A DNA stretch of 64,000 nt from Pseudovibrio sp947494035 (GCA_947494035.1 CANLTN010000018.1:1-64000); one strand, 5' to 3'; positions 9,412-18,497 are shown, counted from the first letter of the stretch. The notes: a model not told the origin generated them from the sequence alone. Numbers and translations: made by a program.

Positions 9412-10973
9412 GGTTGGTTCTTCGCCGGAGTTTGAATTCGGTTAAACGGCGGAACCGCTGAAATAATTCTGAGTGGTCTCCCATCTCTGAGCGGGGCAGA
9501 TTCCGGGCGGTTCCACCAGCCACCACCCAGCACAAAGAACAGTGCGACCGTATCGGTAAAGCGTGCGGCCTGTGCCTGCACCAGAGCAATCTTTGCCTGC
9601 TGATAGGTCTGGACTGCAAAGAGCAGCGTTACCAGTTCAATTGCGCCCACTCTGTATTGCTGCTGGGCCAGACGCAGGCTCTTTGCAGCGGCGCGTTCTG
9701 CTGCCAGACTGGCCTCCAGAATCCGGGCGTCACCTTCAAGAGCGCTGATCGCGTTGGCGGTATCTCCAAATGCGTTCAAGACAACAAAACGATAGTTTTC
9801 GGCAGCAGCGTCGAAGGCAGCCACGGCAGCTCTGCGCTGACTGTTGAGTGCACCGGCATCAAATATGGTTTGTGCAGCGGTGGTTGTAATTTGCCATGCA
9901 CCTGTGCCGGGGAAGAACAGGCGTTCAAACGTTTGAGACTCATTGCCCAAACTACCGGTAATCATGAAACTCGGGAGCTGGTTGGCGAGGGCAACGCCAA
10001 TCTGGGCGCTGGTTGCCCATAACATCGCTTCTGCCTGCCGGACGTCCGGACGCTGTGCAACCAGCTCGGACGGTAGACTTAATGGCAGTTCTCTTGGAAG
10101 TTGCAGGTCAGCGAGGTCAAAGTCCTGTACAACATTCTGTGTGGGATAGAACCCGCCCAGCGTTTTGATCAGGTTGCGCTGTATGACCAGCTGTTGCTCC
10201 AAAAACGGAAGGGTTGCTTTGGTTTGTTCCAAGAGTGCTTCTTGTTGCAGCACCTGACTTTCGTCCACCCCGCCGAGCCTGAACTGGGCCTGCAAGATAT
10301 CAAGTTGCTCCTGCTGGACCCTGATTATTTCCAGAGTCGCACGGATCTGACCTCTGAACGAGGCTTCCATAATTACTGCATTGAGAATGTTCGAGGTGAG
10401 AGCCAGATGGGCTGCTTCCACCTGAAACTGGGCAAACTCGATGTTGGCGACCTGCGATTCAATAAACCGCCGAGTGCCGCCCCAGACATCCAGAAAATAC
10501 GAGAGAGCCAAGTTGACACTGTATGTTGTGAAGAAGGGGTCGATGTTTGCGATAATCTCGTTCACCCCACCGCCGAAGACGGGGAACTTCTGCCTGTTAC
10601 GGCTGGCGTTTCCGGTAACCGTCGGGTAGAGCGCTGCGCCAGCGGCATAGGCCGTTTCCTGCGCTTGTCTCAAAAGGGCTTCCGCCTGCCCGATGCTGGG
10701 GCTGTTGGCGACTGCGATGCTCACATAGGCGTTGAGTGGCTCTGAACGGAACAGCTCCCACCACTCACCGGGTAAATCTCTTTGGAAAGAGAAGTTTTGC
10801 GAACCGCCGCCGTGTATGTTCGCAGAGGCTGTAGCACCGGGGTCATTGCGCACGTATTTGGCTTCTAGTGAGAGTTCTGGTCTTTTGAAGTTGGGACCAA
10901 CCATACAACCCGATAACAGGACAAGCAGCGCAAGCCCGGAACGCCGGCAAGCTACCAGCGCAAGAGCAGTCAT
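9408..10973 (-). CDS. Outer-membrane efflux lipoprotein (NodT/TolC family)
   Basis: A 521-residue outer-membrane factor of the NodT family. The signal peptide ends in a lipobox LLSGC followed by MVGPNFKRPE, the standard beginning of this family, which decides the start at 10973 rather than a longer frame. Two repeated OEP domains follow, with the coiled-coil signature SLPSELVAQRPDVRQAEAML in the middle. As the first gene of the operon it probably carries the promoter, which would lie in 10974-11243, where repeats are found. It forms the exit duct of the tripartite pump. Confidence 0.93.
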   Translation of the reverse strand: MTALALVACRRSGLALLVLLSGCMVGPNFKRPELSLEAKYVRNDPGATASANIHGGGSQNFSFQRDLPGEWWELFRSEPLNAYVSIAVANSPSIGQAEALLRQAQETAYAAGAALYPTVTGNASRNRQKFPVFGGGVNEIIANIDPFFTTYSVNLALSYFLDVWGGTRRFIESQVANIEFAQFQVEAAHLALTSNILNAVIMEASFRGQIRATLEIIRVQQEQLDILQAQFRLGGVDESQVLQQEALLEQTKATLPFLEQQLVIQRNLIKTLGGFYPTQNVVQDFDLADLQLPRELPLSLPSELVAQRPDVRQAEAMLWATSAQIGVALANQLPSFMITGSLGNESQTFERLFFPGTGAWQITTTAAQTIFDAGALNSQRRAAVAAFDAAAENYRFVVLNAFGDTANAISALEGDARILEASLAAERAAAKSLRLAQQQYRVGAIELVTLLFAVQTYQQAKIALVQAQAARFTDTVALFFVLGGGWWNRPESAPLRDGRPLRIISAVPPFNRIQTPAKNQP

Positions 10974-11145
10974 CGTCTTGCTGCAAAACCCGAACCTGAA
11001 ACTCAACAGTGGTGCTCCAATGACCTGTATCTTTTGTTGGCGGAGAACAAAGCTGTACGCACACACAAATACTGGCCCAGAACGCGGCTTACGTAAGGAT
11101 ACCTGATGCGGATTTTGCAGGTCAAACGCGCTTATGGCGTGTGCG

Positions 11146-11177
11146 GGGTTATCCCAAGTTAATGACTTGGGTTATCC
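11146..11177. promoter_or_regulatory. Repeat cluster upstream of the RND operon
   Basis: An inverted repeat CCCAAGT/ACTTGGG (11153-11171, five-base spacer) is flanked by two direct copies of GGGTTATCC at 11146 and 11169. It lies 170-200 bases upstream of the outer-membrane factor start and 67 or more bases 3' of the glycosyltransferase gene. It could be an operator for the pump operon; there is no T-run to make it a terminator. Confidence 0.4.
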
Positions 11178-11243
11178 TATTTTACCTAGTTATATTAATT
11201 AGTTACGCTCTGAATTCCTAAGGGGTCAACTTTATGGAGGCAC

Positions 11244-12368
11244 CTAATTGAGGTCTGCGACGCGCTCCGCGACCATGGAGAGGAGCAGTTTTTCGTAGGA
11301 ATCCAAAGCACGTTCCAGCGAAAAGTCGCGTGCTCTTGAGGCCAGAGTGTCGTCTGATCGGTCGCATTTTACCGCAGCCAGAATGGCCTCCGACAGTTTG
11401 TCGGCGTCACCTGACGGGACCAGCCAGCCGTTGCGCACATCACTCAAAACTTCCCGCGCCCCTGCCCCACTATCCAGTGCAATCACAGGTGTTCCCAGTG
11501 CCATAGCCCGCACCATTTCGCCCGGCACACTGTCTTGTTGAGAGGTTGAGACGAATACATTGGCCGCGCGCAAGAACCGTTCCGGTTTGACCACATCTCC
11601 CGGCATGCTCACAATGTCGTCCAGTGCCAGATTGGAAGCCAGCAGGTTGAGGTCCTCCTGCTCGTCGCCACATCCCAGAAGATAAGCACGCAAATCCTCT
11701 TTGTAGCGACTGATTGCTATGGCGCGCAGGAGCTGGTGGTGGGCCCCGCGACTGGACGCCCTGCCAATACTGACGACTTTGCTGGCCCCTTGGGGATCAA
11801 ACCAGTCCTCTTCGATGGGCTCTGCGGCTGTTTCAAATACGTTCATTTGAACAAGAGGATTGTAGATGACCGAGACTTTTTTCTTGGGCACTTGCTCGCA
11901 CAGCGCCACCACGCGTTCGATGGACTTGAGTGTGCAGATCACCCTGTCGGCTTCGCGGTAGAGCAGCGGTATGGCGATGGTGGCCGCGCTCTTTTGAGTG
12001 TCGAGCGAGAGGTTGTCTGAGATAGAGACCGAGGAATGGAGTGTGATCGCCACCGGTACCTTGAGCCGCGTGCGTGTTTTGACGGCGGACAGGCAGGCGA
12101 TGTTGCTACCGGTGCCGTGGGAGAGGACGATGTCGGGCTTTTCTCGTTCTACCAGTCTGGCGAGACCAGCTGCGGCGGAGGCGGCCCTTGCCTTTTCCAG
12201 AAAGACCGGCGTGATACGCGGTGAGTAGTGGGAGAGATCTCTTGGCTTGCCTGTTAGGGTAACCAGAGTAATGTTATGTTGACGCGCAGCAAGACCGTTG
12301 GCGACCACCTCGGTGATCTCAGCTATGTCTTCATCAAGGAAGCTGTCCTGTACCATAAAGAGCTTCAT
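11244..12368 (-). CDS. Glycosyltransferase family 4-like (GT-B fold)
   Basis: A 374-residue retaining glycosyltransferase of GT-B type. The C-terminal sugar-nucleotide-binding half carries KVVSIGRASSRGAHHQLLRA and the E-x7-E region GEMVRAMALGTPVIALDSGA, typical of GT4. The N-terminal half has acceptor-domain features such as KPDIVLSHGTGSN. The start is set at MKLFMVQDSFLDED; six upstream residues in frame are unlikely. No other envelope gene is adjacent, so donor and acceptor are unknown. It lies upstream of, and in the same direction as, the RND operon, separated by 270 bases. Confidence 0.85.
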   Translation of the reverse strand: MKLFMVQDSFLDEDIAEITEVVANGLAARQHNITLVTLTGKPRDLSHYSPRITPVFLEKARAASAAAGLARLVEREKPDIVLSHGTGSNIACLSAVKTRTRLKVPVAITLHSSVSISDNLSLDTQKSAATIAIPLLYREADRVICTLKSIERVVALCEQVPKKKVSVIYNPLVQMNVFETAAEPIEEDWFDPQGASKVVSIGRASSRGAHHQLLRAIAISRYKEDLRAYLLGCGDEQEDLNLLASNLALDDIVSMPGDVVKPERFLRAANVFVSTSQQDSVPGEMVRAMALGTPVIALDSGAGAREVLSDVRNGWLVPSGDADKLSEAILAAVKCDRSDDTLASRARDFSLERALDSYEKLLLSMVAERVADLN

Positions 12369-12743
12369 TACGCGCCCCCGGCCCACCGGTCGAATTGGTC
12401 CGGCTCCAGATACTCAAAATTCTGGCTACAAGAGCCCACACCGCAGCATAATCTAGAAATCTACGGTGTTGTTCTCAATCTGGTTGATTTGGTACCCAAC
12501 TATCTCCCAAGGCATTTATCAGGGTTACAGCTAACATGGCTCTTCAAGTTGACTGTACCCTTAGGTGATGCAGAGACCCTGTCAGAACTACGGATATACC
12601 AGCTGACTGCCGAAATAAGTCGCTTTGTAGTCTAAAGCGCAATTTTCTCGAGTTTACTGGCGCTTTTTCGCTTTAAAAATGGAATGTTGCCCCCTATTGT
12701 GCGCGGCAACAAAACCAGATTAAAAGTGTAGAATAAGCCTCCT
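12369..12743. other. Divergent intergenic region before purU
   Basis: 375 bases separate the divergent glycosyltransferase and purU. Two possible hairpins are visible: AAAGCGC/GCGCTTT at 12634-12666 and GTTGCC/GGCAAC at 12686-12710, the latter in the presumed purU leader. I do not recognise a known riboswitch or a clear promoter here. Confidence 0.35.
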
Positions 12744-13601
12744 ATGAACACTCAGGCAAACTATGTGCTCACCCTTTCCTGCGGAGACAGAAAAGGCATC
12801 GTGGCAGCGGTTGCAAACTCAATCGCTTCTCAAAACTGTAACATCTGCGAAAGCGCCCAGTATGGCGATCCAGAGGCGAAACGCTTCTTTATGCGGGTCT
12901 CTTTCAATGCGCCGGAAGGGATGAGCAAAGAAAAGTTTGAAGAAGGGTTCGGCCCTGTCGCAACGGGGTATGGCTTTGACTGGCAAGTGCATGACCTTTC
13001 CAAGAAGCCGCGTGTTCTTGTGCTGGTTTCCCAGATGGGGCACTGCCTGAATGATCTGCTCTACCGTAATTCGACCGGTCAGCTGCGGATGGATCTGGTG
13101 GCGGTTGCCTCCAACCATACCAAATACCAGTCCCGCGTGGAGCATGAGCAGATTCCGTTCCATTATCTGCCGGTGACCAAAGACACCAAGGCAGAGCAGG
13201 AAGCGCAGATTCTGGATCTGGTGGAGCGTGAAAACATTGATCTGGTGGTTTTGGCGCGTTACATGCAAATTCTGTCCAACGACCTATGTGAGAAGCTGGC
13301 GGGTAAGGTCATCAATATCCACCACTCTTTCCTGCCAAGCTTTATAGGTGCAAAACCTTATCATCGGGCCCATGCACGCGGCGTCAAGATGGTTGGTGCC
13401 ACCGCGCACTATGTGACCGCTGACCTTGACGAAGGCCCAATCATCGAGCAAGACGTGAGCCGGGTTGAACACTTCCATTCGGTGAACGAACTCATTGCCC
13501 AGGGTCGTGATACGGAAAGTCAGGTTCTTGCTCGTGCTGTCCGCTATCACCTGGAGCACCGAATCCTTCTGAACGGTGATCGTACCGTGATCTTTAAATA
13601 G
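12744..13601 (+). CDS. purU: Formyltetrahydrofolate deformylase
   Basis: A 285-residue enzyme that hydrolyses 10-formyl-THF to formate and THF, supplying formate for PurT and balancing one-carbon folate pools. An N-terminal ACT domain (residues 1-85, LTLSCGDRKGIVAAVANSIA) precedes a formyltransferase-fold domain. The catalytic Asn-His-Asp set is visible in INIHHSFLPSF and DLDEGPIIEQD. Length is normal for PurU. Eight bases separate it from folD, so the two are co-transcribed. Confidence 0.96.
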   Translation: MNTQANYVLTLSCGDRKGIVAAVANSIASQNCNICESAQYGDPEAKRFFMRVSFNAPEGMSKEKFEEGFGPVATGYGFDWQVHDLSKKPRVLVLVSQMGHCLNDLLYRNSTGQLRMDLVAVASNHTKYQSRVEHEQIPFHYLPVTKDTKAEQEAQILDLVERENIDLVVLARYMQILSNDLCEKLAGKVINIHHSFLPSFIGAKPYHRAHARGVKMVGATAHYVTADLDEGPIIEQDVSRVEHFHSVNELIAQGRDTESQVLARAVRYHLEHRILLNGDRTVIFK

Positions 13602-13609
13602 GACTTGCC

Positions 13610-14536
13610 ATGAGTAAGGCTCTTATTATCGATGGCCAAGCCATTGCTGCATCTGTAACCGAAGAGATTGCAGCACGTGCTGCGCGTCTTGAATCCGAGA
13701 CAGGTGTGAAGCCGGGACTGGCTGTTGTGATTGTGGGTGAAGACCCTGCCAGTCAGGTTTATGTACGCAACAAAGGCCGCACTGCAAAAGCATGTGGCTT
13801 CAACTCCGTCACGCATACATTGCCGGTTGATGTGAGTGAAGAAGAGCTGCTGTCTCTTGTGGCCTCATTGAACGAGGATGAAGCCATTCACGGCATTCTG
13901 GTTCAGCTCCCCCTGCCAAAGCACATCGACGAAAATAAGGTTCTTGATCTCATCAAGCCAGAGAAGGACGTGGACGGGTTCCACCCGATCAACGTTGGTC
14001 TTCTGGGCAGCGGGAACGCGGATCGTGCGCTGGTGCCATGTACGCCTGCAGGCAGTGTGTTGCTGGCTAAAAAAGCCATTGGCAATAACCTTTCCGGCAA
14101 GAGCGCCGTCATTGTTGGCCGGTCCAACATTGTAGGCAAGCCGATTGCGCAGTTGCTGCTGCAGGAAAACTGCACAGTGACCATCGCGCATTCACGCACC
14201 AAGGATCTTCCTGATGTGGTTCGTCAGGCAGATATCGTTATTGCTGCTGTGGGCCGTCCCCGCATGATCAAAGGTGACTGGCTGAAGGCTGGCGCAACTG
14301 TGATTGACGTTGGTATCAACCGCATTCCTGCGCCTGAAAAGGGCGAAGGCAAGACACGTCTGGTGGGTGATGTGGCGTTTGATGAGGCGCTTGACCATGT
14401 GGCAGCGATCACGCCGGTTCCGCGCGGTGTTGGACCGATGACAATTGCCATGCTGATGAGCAACACGCTGACCGCTGCGCGCCGTTTGATGGGCCTGAGC
14501 GAAGAGCCGCCGCTTTTTGACGCGCTGAACGACTAG
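13610..14536 (+). CDS. folD: Bifunctional methylene-THF dehydrogenase/methenyl-THF cyclohydrolase
   Basis: A 308-residue FolD that interconverts 5,10-methylene-THF, methenyl-THF and 10-formyl-THF with NADP. The catalytic region YVRNKGRTAKACG contains the conserved Tyr and Lys, the folate-site motif QLPLPKHIDENKVLDLI is intact, and the Rossmann segment reads VIVGRSNIVGKPIAQLLL. It directly follows purU, so the operon makes and then uses or drains 10-formyl-THF. The end is followed by a strong bidirectional terminator. Confidence 0.97.
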   Translation: MSKALIIDGQAIAASVTEEIAARAARLESETGVKPGLAVVIVGEDPASQVYVRNKGRTAKACGFNSVTHTLPVDVSEEELLSLVASLNEDEAIHGILVQLPLPKHIDENKVLDLIKPEKDVDGFHPINVGLLGSGNADRALVPCTPAGSVLLAKKAIGNNLSGKSAVIVGRSNIVGKPIAQLLLQENCTVTIAHSRTKDLPDVVRQADIVIAAVGRPRMIKGDWLKAGATVIDVGINRIPAPEKGEGKTRLVGDVAFDEALDHVAAITPVPRGVGPMTIAMLMSNTLTAARRLMGLSEEPPLFDALND

Positions 14537-14614
14537 GTTGCTGAGTTTGCCTGATGAAACGCCTTTTGATGGTGAGGCGTGCAGGTAAGCTGAAGTAATC
14601 GCTTGATCTATAGA

Positions 14615-14649
14615 AAAGGGCTGCTGAATTCTCCATTCAGCAGCCCTTT
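14615..14649. terminator. Bidirectional terminator between folD and the transglycosylase
   Basis: A 15-base perfect stem AAAGGGCTGCTGAAT/ATTCAGCAGCCCTTT with a five-base loop lies between two converging genes, with A/T ends usable as U-tracts in both directions. Confidence 0.85.
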
Positions 14650-14689
14650 GCATTTCGCAGGTTAGATCATTTGCGGGTCACAGACAGAC

Positions 14690-15547
14690 CTACTCTTGCA
14701 GCTTCTCCGCCATGATCTGGATTGTCTTTACATACACACCTGCACGGTTCCATGCGCGGATCACCTCATGGTTTGGCGTTCCAGGGCCCCATGGTTGACC
14801 CGGCTGCCAGCCATGTGCTTGCAGGAAGTGAGCCGTTGAAGCGAGTGTGTCAGGGATGTTGCGAAGCAAGTCGCGTTTACCATCACCGCTGTAGTCCAGA
14901 GCAAACTTGATATAGGAAGACGCGAGGAACTGCGTCTGGCCAAGCTCTCCTGCCCATGCCCCGATCATCTCATTTGGCTCCAGATCGCCCTTCTGAACGA
15001 TCAGCAGTGCGTTGAAGAGTTCGTTACGGAAGAAATCTGCACGGCGGCAATCATAAGCCAGTGTGGCGAGTGAGCGGATTGTGCTCATGTTACCAATGCC
15101 GCGGCCATAGCCCGTTTCCAGCCCCCAGATTGCCGTGATAATCTCACGCGGGACACCAAAATCGCGCTCAATGCGATTGAACAGGTCATTATGCTGCCGC
15201 ATCAACCCGCGCCCCTGATTGATCAGCGCATTGTTGACGCGAAGTTTGTAGAACTCCTCAAAGCTGAGGTTGAAGGACTTCTGATTGCGGTCGTAGCTAA
15301 TCACTCTGGAATTATAGGTTACACCACTCAACGCCTTGTTTAGTGTTGCCTGTGTGATCCCCTGTGATTGGAGCGCCTGCCTGTAAGACGACAGCCAGTT
15401 GTCAAACCCGGCTCCAGTATTGCCACAGGCTTGCGCCTGCGCCGCGACCTGAGTGGAAGATACACCCAATACCATCAGCCCGGCACCGAGCAAGAGCCCG
15501 GCCTTTCCGGCAGTGCTTTTCGCAGCCTCAATAAACGATTCGAACAC
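14690..15547 (-). CDS. Lytic murein transglycosylase (MltB/SLT_2 family)
   Basis: A 285-residue periplasmic enzyme that cleaves peptidoglycan glycan strands to 1,6-anhydro-muropeptides. The catalytic glutamate lies in IWGLETGYGRGIG and the family signature GELGQTQFLASSYIKFALDYSGDG is partly visible as GELGQTQFLASSY. A GTG at 15547 is taken as start because a clean AGGAG lies seven bases upstream and the following sequence is a signal peptide (KAGLLLGAGLMVLGVSS). A longer frame starting at a TTG at 15607 has no such support. No C-terminal peptidoglycan-binding domain is present. It stands alone, converging on folD. Confidence 0.92.
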   Translation of the reverse strand: MFESFIEAAKSTAGKAGLLLGAGLMVLGVSSTQVAAQAQACGNTGAGFDNWLSSYRQALQSQGITQATLNKALSGVTYNSRVISYDRNQKSFNLSFEEFYKLRVNNALINQGRGLMRQHNDLFNRIERDFGVPREIITAIWGLETGYGRGIGNMSTIRSLATLAYDCRRADFFRNELFNALLIVQKGDLEPNEMIGAWAGELGQTQFLASSYIKFALDYSGDGKRDLLRNIPDTLASTAHFLQAHGWQPGQPWGPGTPNHEVIRAWNRAGVYVKTIQIMAEKLQE

Positions 15548-15725
15548 CCCAAACTCCTGTTTTGTTACTCTGCGATTTTGGTGGTTTTTATGGAAAATAT
15601 TAGCCAAATTAACCGATAACTGAAAAATTTTGCATTCGTGATATATTTATTCGTATTTTGAACTTGATCCTAACACCAGCATGTGTCCAACTGAACGTCG
15701 TACACAAAACTGGTTTCAGCATGCC

Positions 15726-15757
15726 TGATCAATTTGATCAATCTAGAAGTGCATAAT
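15726..15757 (+). promoter_or_regulatory. Palindrome and -10-like hexamer upstream of the BMP gene
   Basis: A perfect 15-base palindrome TGATCAATTTGATCA (15726-15740) is followed twelve bases later by CATAAT (15752-15757), a plausible -10 hexamer. The palindrome would overlap the -35 region, as expected of a repressor operator. The rest of the 372-base gap (15548-15919) holds no gene. Confidence 0.45.
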
Positions 15758-15919
15758 TAAGGACAAGCTAACGCTTGGCTGGACTCACGCCAGGGAAGGT
15801 ATGCACTAAAACGCTTACCTCATTGAGGAGTGTCTCCAGGTTGGGAATTGGCACTGGGGACAGGCTTAGTGACGGGGCAACGGGAAGGTTTCCCATTGGG
15901 ATATAACGGAGGAATGGGT

Positions 15920-16921
15920 ATGAAATCCATCAAAACCATCGCTGCATCTGCGGTATTGGCAGCAGCAATGAGCACAACTGCTATGGCAGCGGACTTTAAG
16001 CCAGCAGTTATCTTTGACATGGGTGGTAAATTCGATAAGTCATTCAACGAAGCTGCTTACAATGGTGCTGAGGCTTTCAAGGCTGAAACCGGAATCGAAT
16101 ACCGCGAGTTTGAAGTCTCCAACGCGTCGCAGCGTGAACAGGCTCTTCGCAACTTTGCGCGCCGTGGCTTGAACCCAATCGTGGCAATGGGCTTCGCACA
16201 GGCTGGTCCAGTTGAAAAAGTTGCTAAGGAATTTCCTGATGTGAACTTTGCGATTGTTGACGCTGTGGTAGACCTGCCAAACGTTCGCTCTGTTGTATTT
16301 AAAGAGCAAGAAGGTTCCTACCTGGTTGGTATGATGGCAATGCTCGCTTCCCAGACCGGTAAAGTCGGTTTCGTGGGCGGCATGGACATCCCGCTGATCT
16401 CCAAGTTCTCCTGTGGTTACAAGCAGGGCGCACTGGCCACCAACAAAGACGGTGAAGTGTTCGCAAACATGACCGGTACCACTCCAGCTGCATGGAATGA
16501 TCCGGTTAAAGGCGGCGAGCTTTCCAAGTCTCACTTCGCTCGTGGCGCAGACGTGATCTTCGCTGCTGCTGGCGGCACCGGCCTTGGTGTTCTTCAGGCG
16601 GCTGTTGATGAAGACAAGCTGTTCATCGGCGTTGACTCCAACCAGAACCACCTGGCTCCTGGCAAAGTGCTGACCTCTATGATCAAGCGCGTTGACGTTG
16701 CTGTTTCCAATGCATTCATGGATGCAAAAGACGGCAACTTCACAACTGGTATTCAGGCTCTTGGTCTTGCGGAAGACGGTGTTGGCTACGCAATGGACGA
16801 AAACAACGCTCCATTGGTTAGCGAAGAAATGAAAGCAGCTGTTGAAGCAGCTCGCGCAGACATCATTTCCGGCAAGATCGTAGTTCATGACTACATGAGC
16901 GACATGGCTTGCCCATACTAA
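15920..16921 (+). CDS. BMP-family ABC transporter substrate-binding protein (PnrA-like)
   Basis: A 333-residue periplasmic binding protein of the basic membrane protein family, members of which bind purine nucleosides. The signal peptide MKSIKTIAASAVLAAAMSTT ends at AMA-ADF. The family signature FDMGGKFDKSFNEAAYNG is present, and GADVIFAAAGGTGLGVLQAA and GVDSNQN are typical downstream motifs. The start at 15920 has GGAGG seven bases upstream; an ATG two codons earlier is too close. No permease or ATPase genes are next to it, so the partner components must be elsewhere. A nucleoside hydrolase gene lies 2 kb away, which agrees with nucleoside use but is not an operon link. Confidence 0.92.
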   Translation: MKSIKTIAASAVLAAAMSTTAMAADFKPAVIFDMGGKFDKSFNEAAYNGAEAFKAETGIEYREFEVSNASQREQALRNFARRGLNPIVAMGFAQAGPVEKVAKEFPDVNFAIVDAVVDLPNVRSVVFKEQEGSYLVGMMAMLASQTGKVGFVGGMDIPLISKFSCGYKQGALATNKDGEVFANMTGTTPAAWNDPVKGGELSKSHFARGADVIFAAAGGTGLGVLQAAVDEDKLFIGVDSNQNHLAPGKVLTSMIKRVDVAVSNAFMDAKDGNFTTGIQALGLAEDGVGYAMDENNAPLVSEEMKAAVEAARADIISGKIVVHDYMSDMACPY

Positions 16922-16954
16922 GACTTTCCAGTCTACTGGCTTAGGCCAAAGATG

Positions 16955-16988
16955 GCCCCCCGCCTGAACTCAGGCGGGGGGCTTTTTT
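16955..16988 (+). terminator. Rho-independent terminator after the BMP gene
   Basis: A 13-pair G+C-rich stem (16955-16967 with 16970-16982) is followed by six T. It is the strongest terminator in the window and fits a highly expressed monocistronic binding-protein gene. Confidence 0.95.
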
Positions 16989-16993
16989 ATGAC

Positions 16994-18415
16994 CTACCCC
17001 ACCATTGGCCTTGGTGCTTGCAGGTTTTCCAACTGGTCAATGGAAGCTTTTAGCAGTGTGATCGCCTCTTCAAAGTGCTCCTGATCTGCGATGCTTGAGA
17101 GGCTAACCCGCAGAGCGTTGATGTCCGTGCGTGGTGCTGCTTGAAAATGGCGATGTGAGAGCACCTCAACCCCACGCAACAGAGCGGCTTGTTCCACCAG
17201 CTCGGCGTTTTGGTGCTGCGGCAGTTGCAGCCATGTAAACAGCTTCTCCTCACCGCCTTGCAGGGAGTTTGTAGGGAACATTTTTTGCATAAACCGATAG
17301 CGCTGCTTTAGAGCCTCACGTTTGCGCTGCAAGGTTTCTTGCAGTTGGCCACCTGTGATCCACCTGGAGACGATCTCCACATTGAGCGGAGCAACCATCC
17401 ATGTGCTTTCACCAATTGCGTTTGCAAAGGCAGTTTTGGTGGATAGAGGCACGTGGACGTAGCCGGTGCGCAGCCCCGCCGACATGACCTTGGAGGGAGA
17501 GCCAATCAGAACAGTGTTATCGGGAACCAACTCCAGAAAGCTCTTCTGCTTGCGGGAGATGAACGGCATATAAGGATCATCCTCGACAACCATGAGATTG
17601 TACTTTTCGATGATGGCCGCCAGCTTCTGTCGCTTGGCATTGCTTAGTGTATGCGTCGTGGGGTTTTGGGCGTTTGGTATCAGGAAGATCCCGCGAATCT
17701 CCTGTCTGGCACAAGACTCCTCCAGGGCTCTTGGAGACATGCCAATTATGTGGCCGTTTTCGTCACGCTCAGACTCGATGGGTACAATTTGCAATTCCAA
17801 GGTGGAAAGAACAGCTAGTGCGGGCGGATAGATCATCTCATCTACCGCAATTGCATCACCACGATTGAACAGAGCCTGCATGGAGGTCTGAATGCCATGC
17901 TGCGCTCCACTGGTAACAAACGTTTGACAGGCATTCGCCGGAGCACCGTAATACTCACGGAGGAACTGAGCGCCAATCTCCCGGTGGCGATCTGTTCCTT
18001 CTGAGGGACCGTATTCATTGAGTGAATTGACCAAGGGATCATCACTCAATTCCCGGAGCATTTGGCCCAGATCCGGGCTCAGATGTGCGAGACCCAAACT
18101 ACGAGCTAAATCATAGCTTTGTGCACCCTCTGTATTAGACGCTAACATTAACGGTAAGCGGACGTCTCCAGTCTTGGCTACAAATGTGCCCCTGCCCGTT
18201 TCCCCGCGCACGAGCTTCTTGCGTTCCGCCTCCGCATAGGCACGCGTGATTGTGCCAAGCGTGACACCAAGCTGATAGGCAAGCTCACGTTGGGGTGGGA
18301 GCTTGTCACCTTCCACAAGGCGGCCAGTTTGAATGTCCTGCTCCAAAGCCATTGCAATGCTTAGGTATTTTGGACTTGTGAGTTTGTTTGGATTGGGCTT
18401 CCACATTGTATTCAT
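16994..18415 (-). CDS. MocR-type (GntR/aminotransferase) PLP-dependent regulator
   Basis: A 473-residue regulator combining an N-terminal GntR winged helix (residues about 17-80, with GDKLPPQRELAYQLGVTLGT) and a class I aminotransferase-fold domain to residue about 460. The PLP-binding lysine is in GSPSKVMSAGLRTGYV and the PLP-phosphate region EDDPYMPF is intact. MocR proteins sense amino-acid-like effectors through PLP; examples are GabR, PdxR and TauR. It is transcribed divergently from a LysE-type exporter across 82 bases that carry a clear palindrome, so the exporter is its likely target. The effector is unknown; an amino acid or amine is inferred. Confidence 0.93.
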   Translation of the reverse strand: MNTMWKPNPNKLTSPKYLSIAMALEQDIQTGRLVEGDKLPPQRELAYQLGVTLGTITRAYAEAERKKLVRGETGRGTFVAKTGDVRLPLMLASNTEGAQSYDLARSLGLAHLSPDLGQMLRELSDDPLVNSLNEYGPSEGTDRHREIGAQFLREYYGAPANACQTFVTSGAQHGIQTSMQALFNRGDAIAVDEMIYPPALAVLSTLELQIVPIESERDENGHIIGMSPRALEESCARQEIRGIFLIPNAQNPTTHTLSNAKRQKLAAIIEKYNLMVVEDDPYMPFISRKQKSFLELVPDNTVLIGSPSKVMSAGLRTGYVHVPLSTKTAFANAIGESTWMVAPLNVEIVSRWITGGQLQETLQRKREALKQRYRFMQKMFPTNSLQGGEEKLFTWLQLPQHQNAELVEQAALLRGVEVLSHRHFQAAPRTDINALRVSLSSIADQEHFEEAITLLKASIDQLENLQAPRPMVG

Positions 18416-18433
18416 AACAATAAAGAGATTGAT

Positions 18434-18481
18434 CGATACGATTGATACAATAACTTAGCACGTTGTATAGATTGTATCAAT
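18434..18481. promoter_or_regulatory. Putative MocR operator between regulator and LysE gene
   Basis: The 82-base divergent region holds perfect 11-base inverted copies ATTGATACAAT (18441-18451) and ATTGTATCAAT (18471-18481). Each is accompanied by a further half-site ten bases away (GATAC at 18435, GTAT at 18464). Ten-base direct spacing inside a larger palindrome suits a dimeric MocR protein. Confidence 0.65.
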
Positions 18482-18497
18482 TGACTGGAATAACAAT

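Noticed and set aside
12276..12635. 119-codon plus-strand frame before purU
   Set aside because: It overlaps the start of the glycosyltransferase gene, shows no motif and no SD; treated as non-coding.
15548..15607. TTG-initiated extension of the lytic transglycosylase
   Set aside because: It would place a charged 20-residue stretch before the signal peptide, and the GTG at 15547 has a near-perfect AGGAG.
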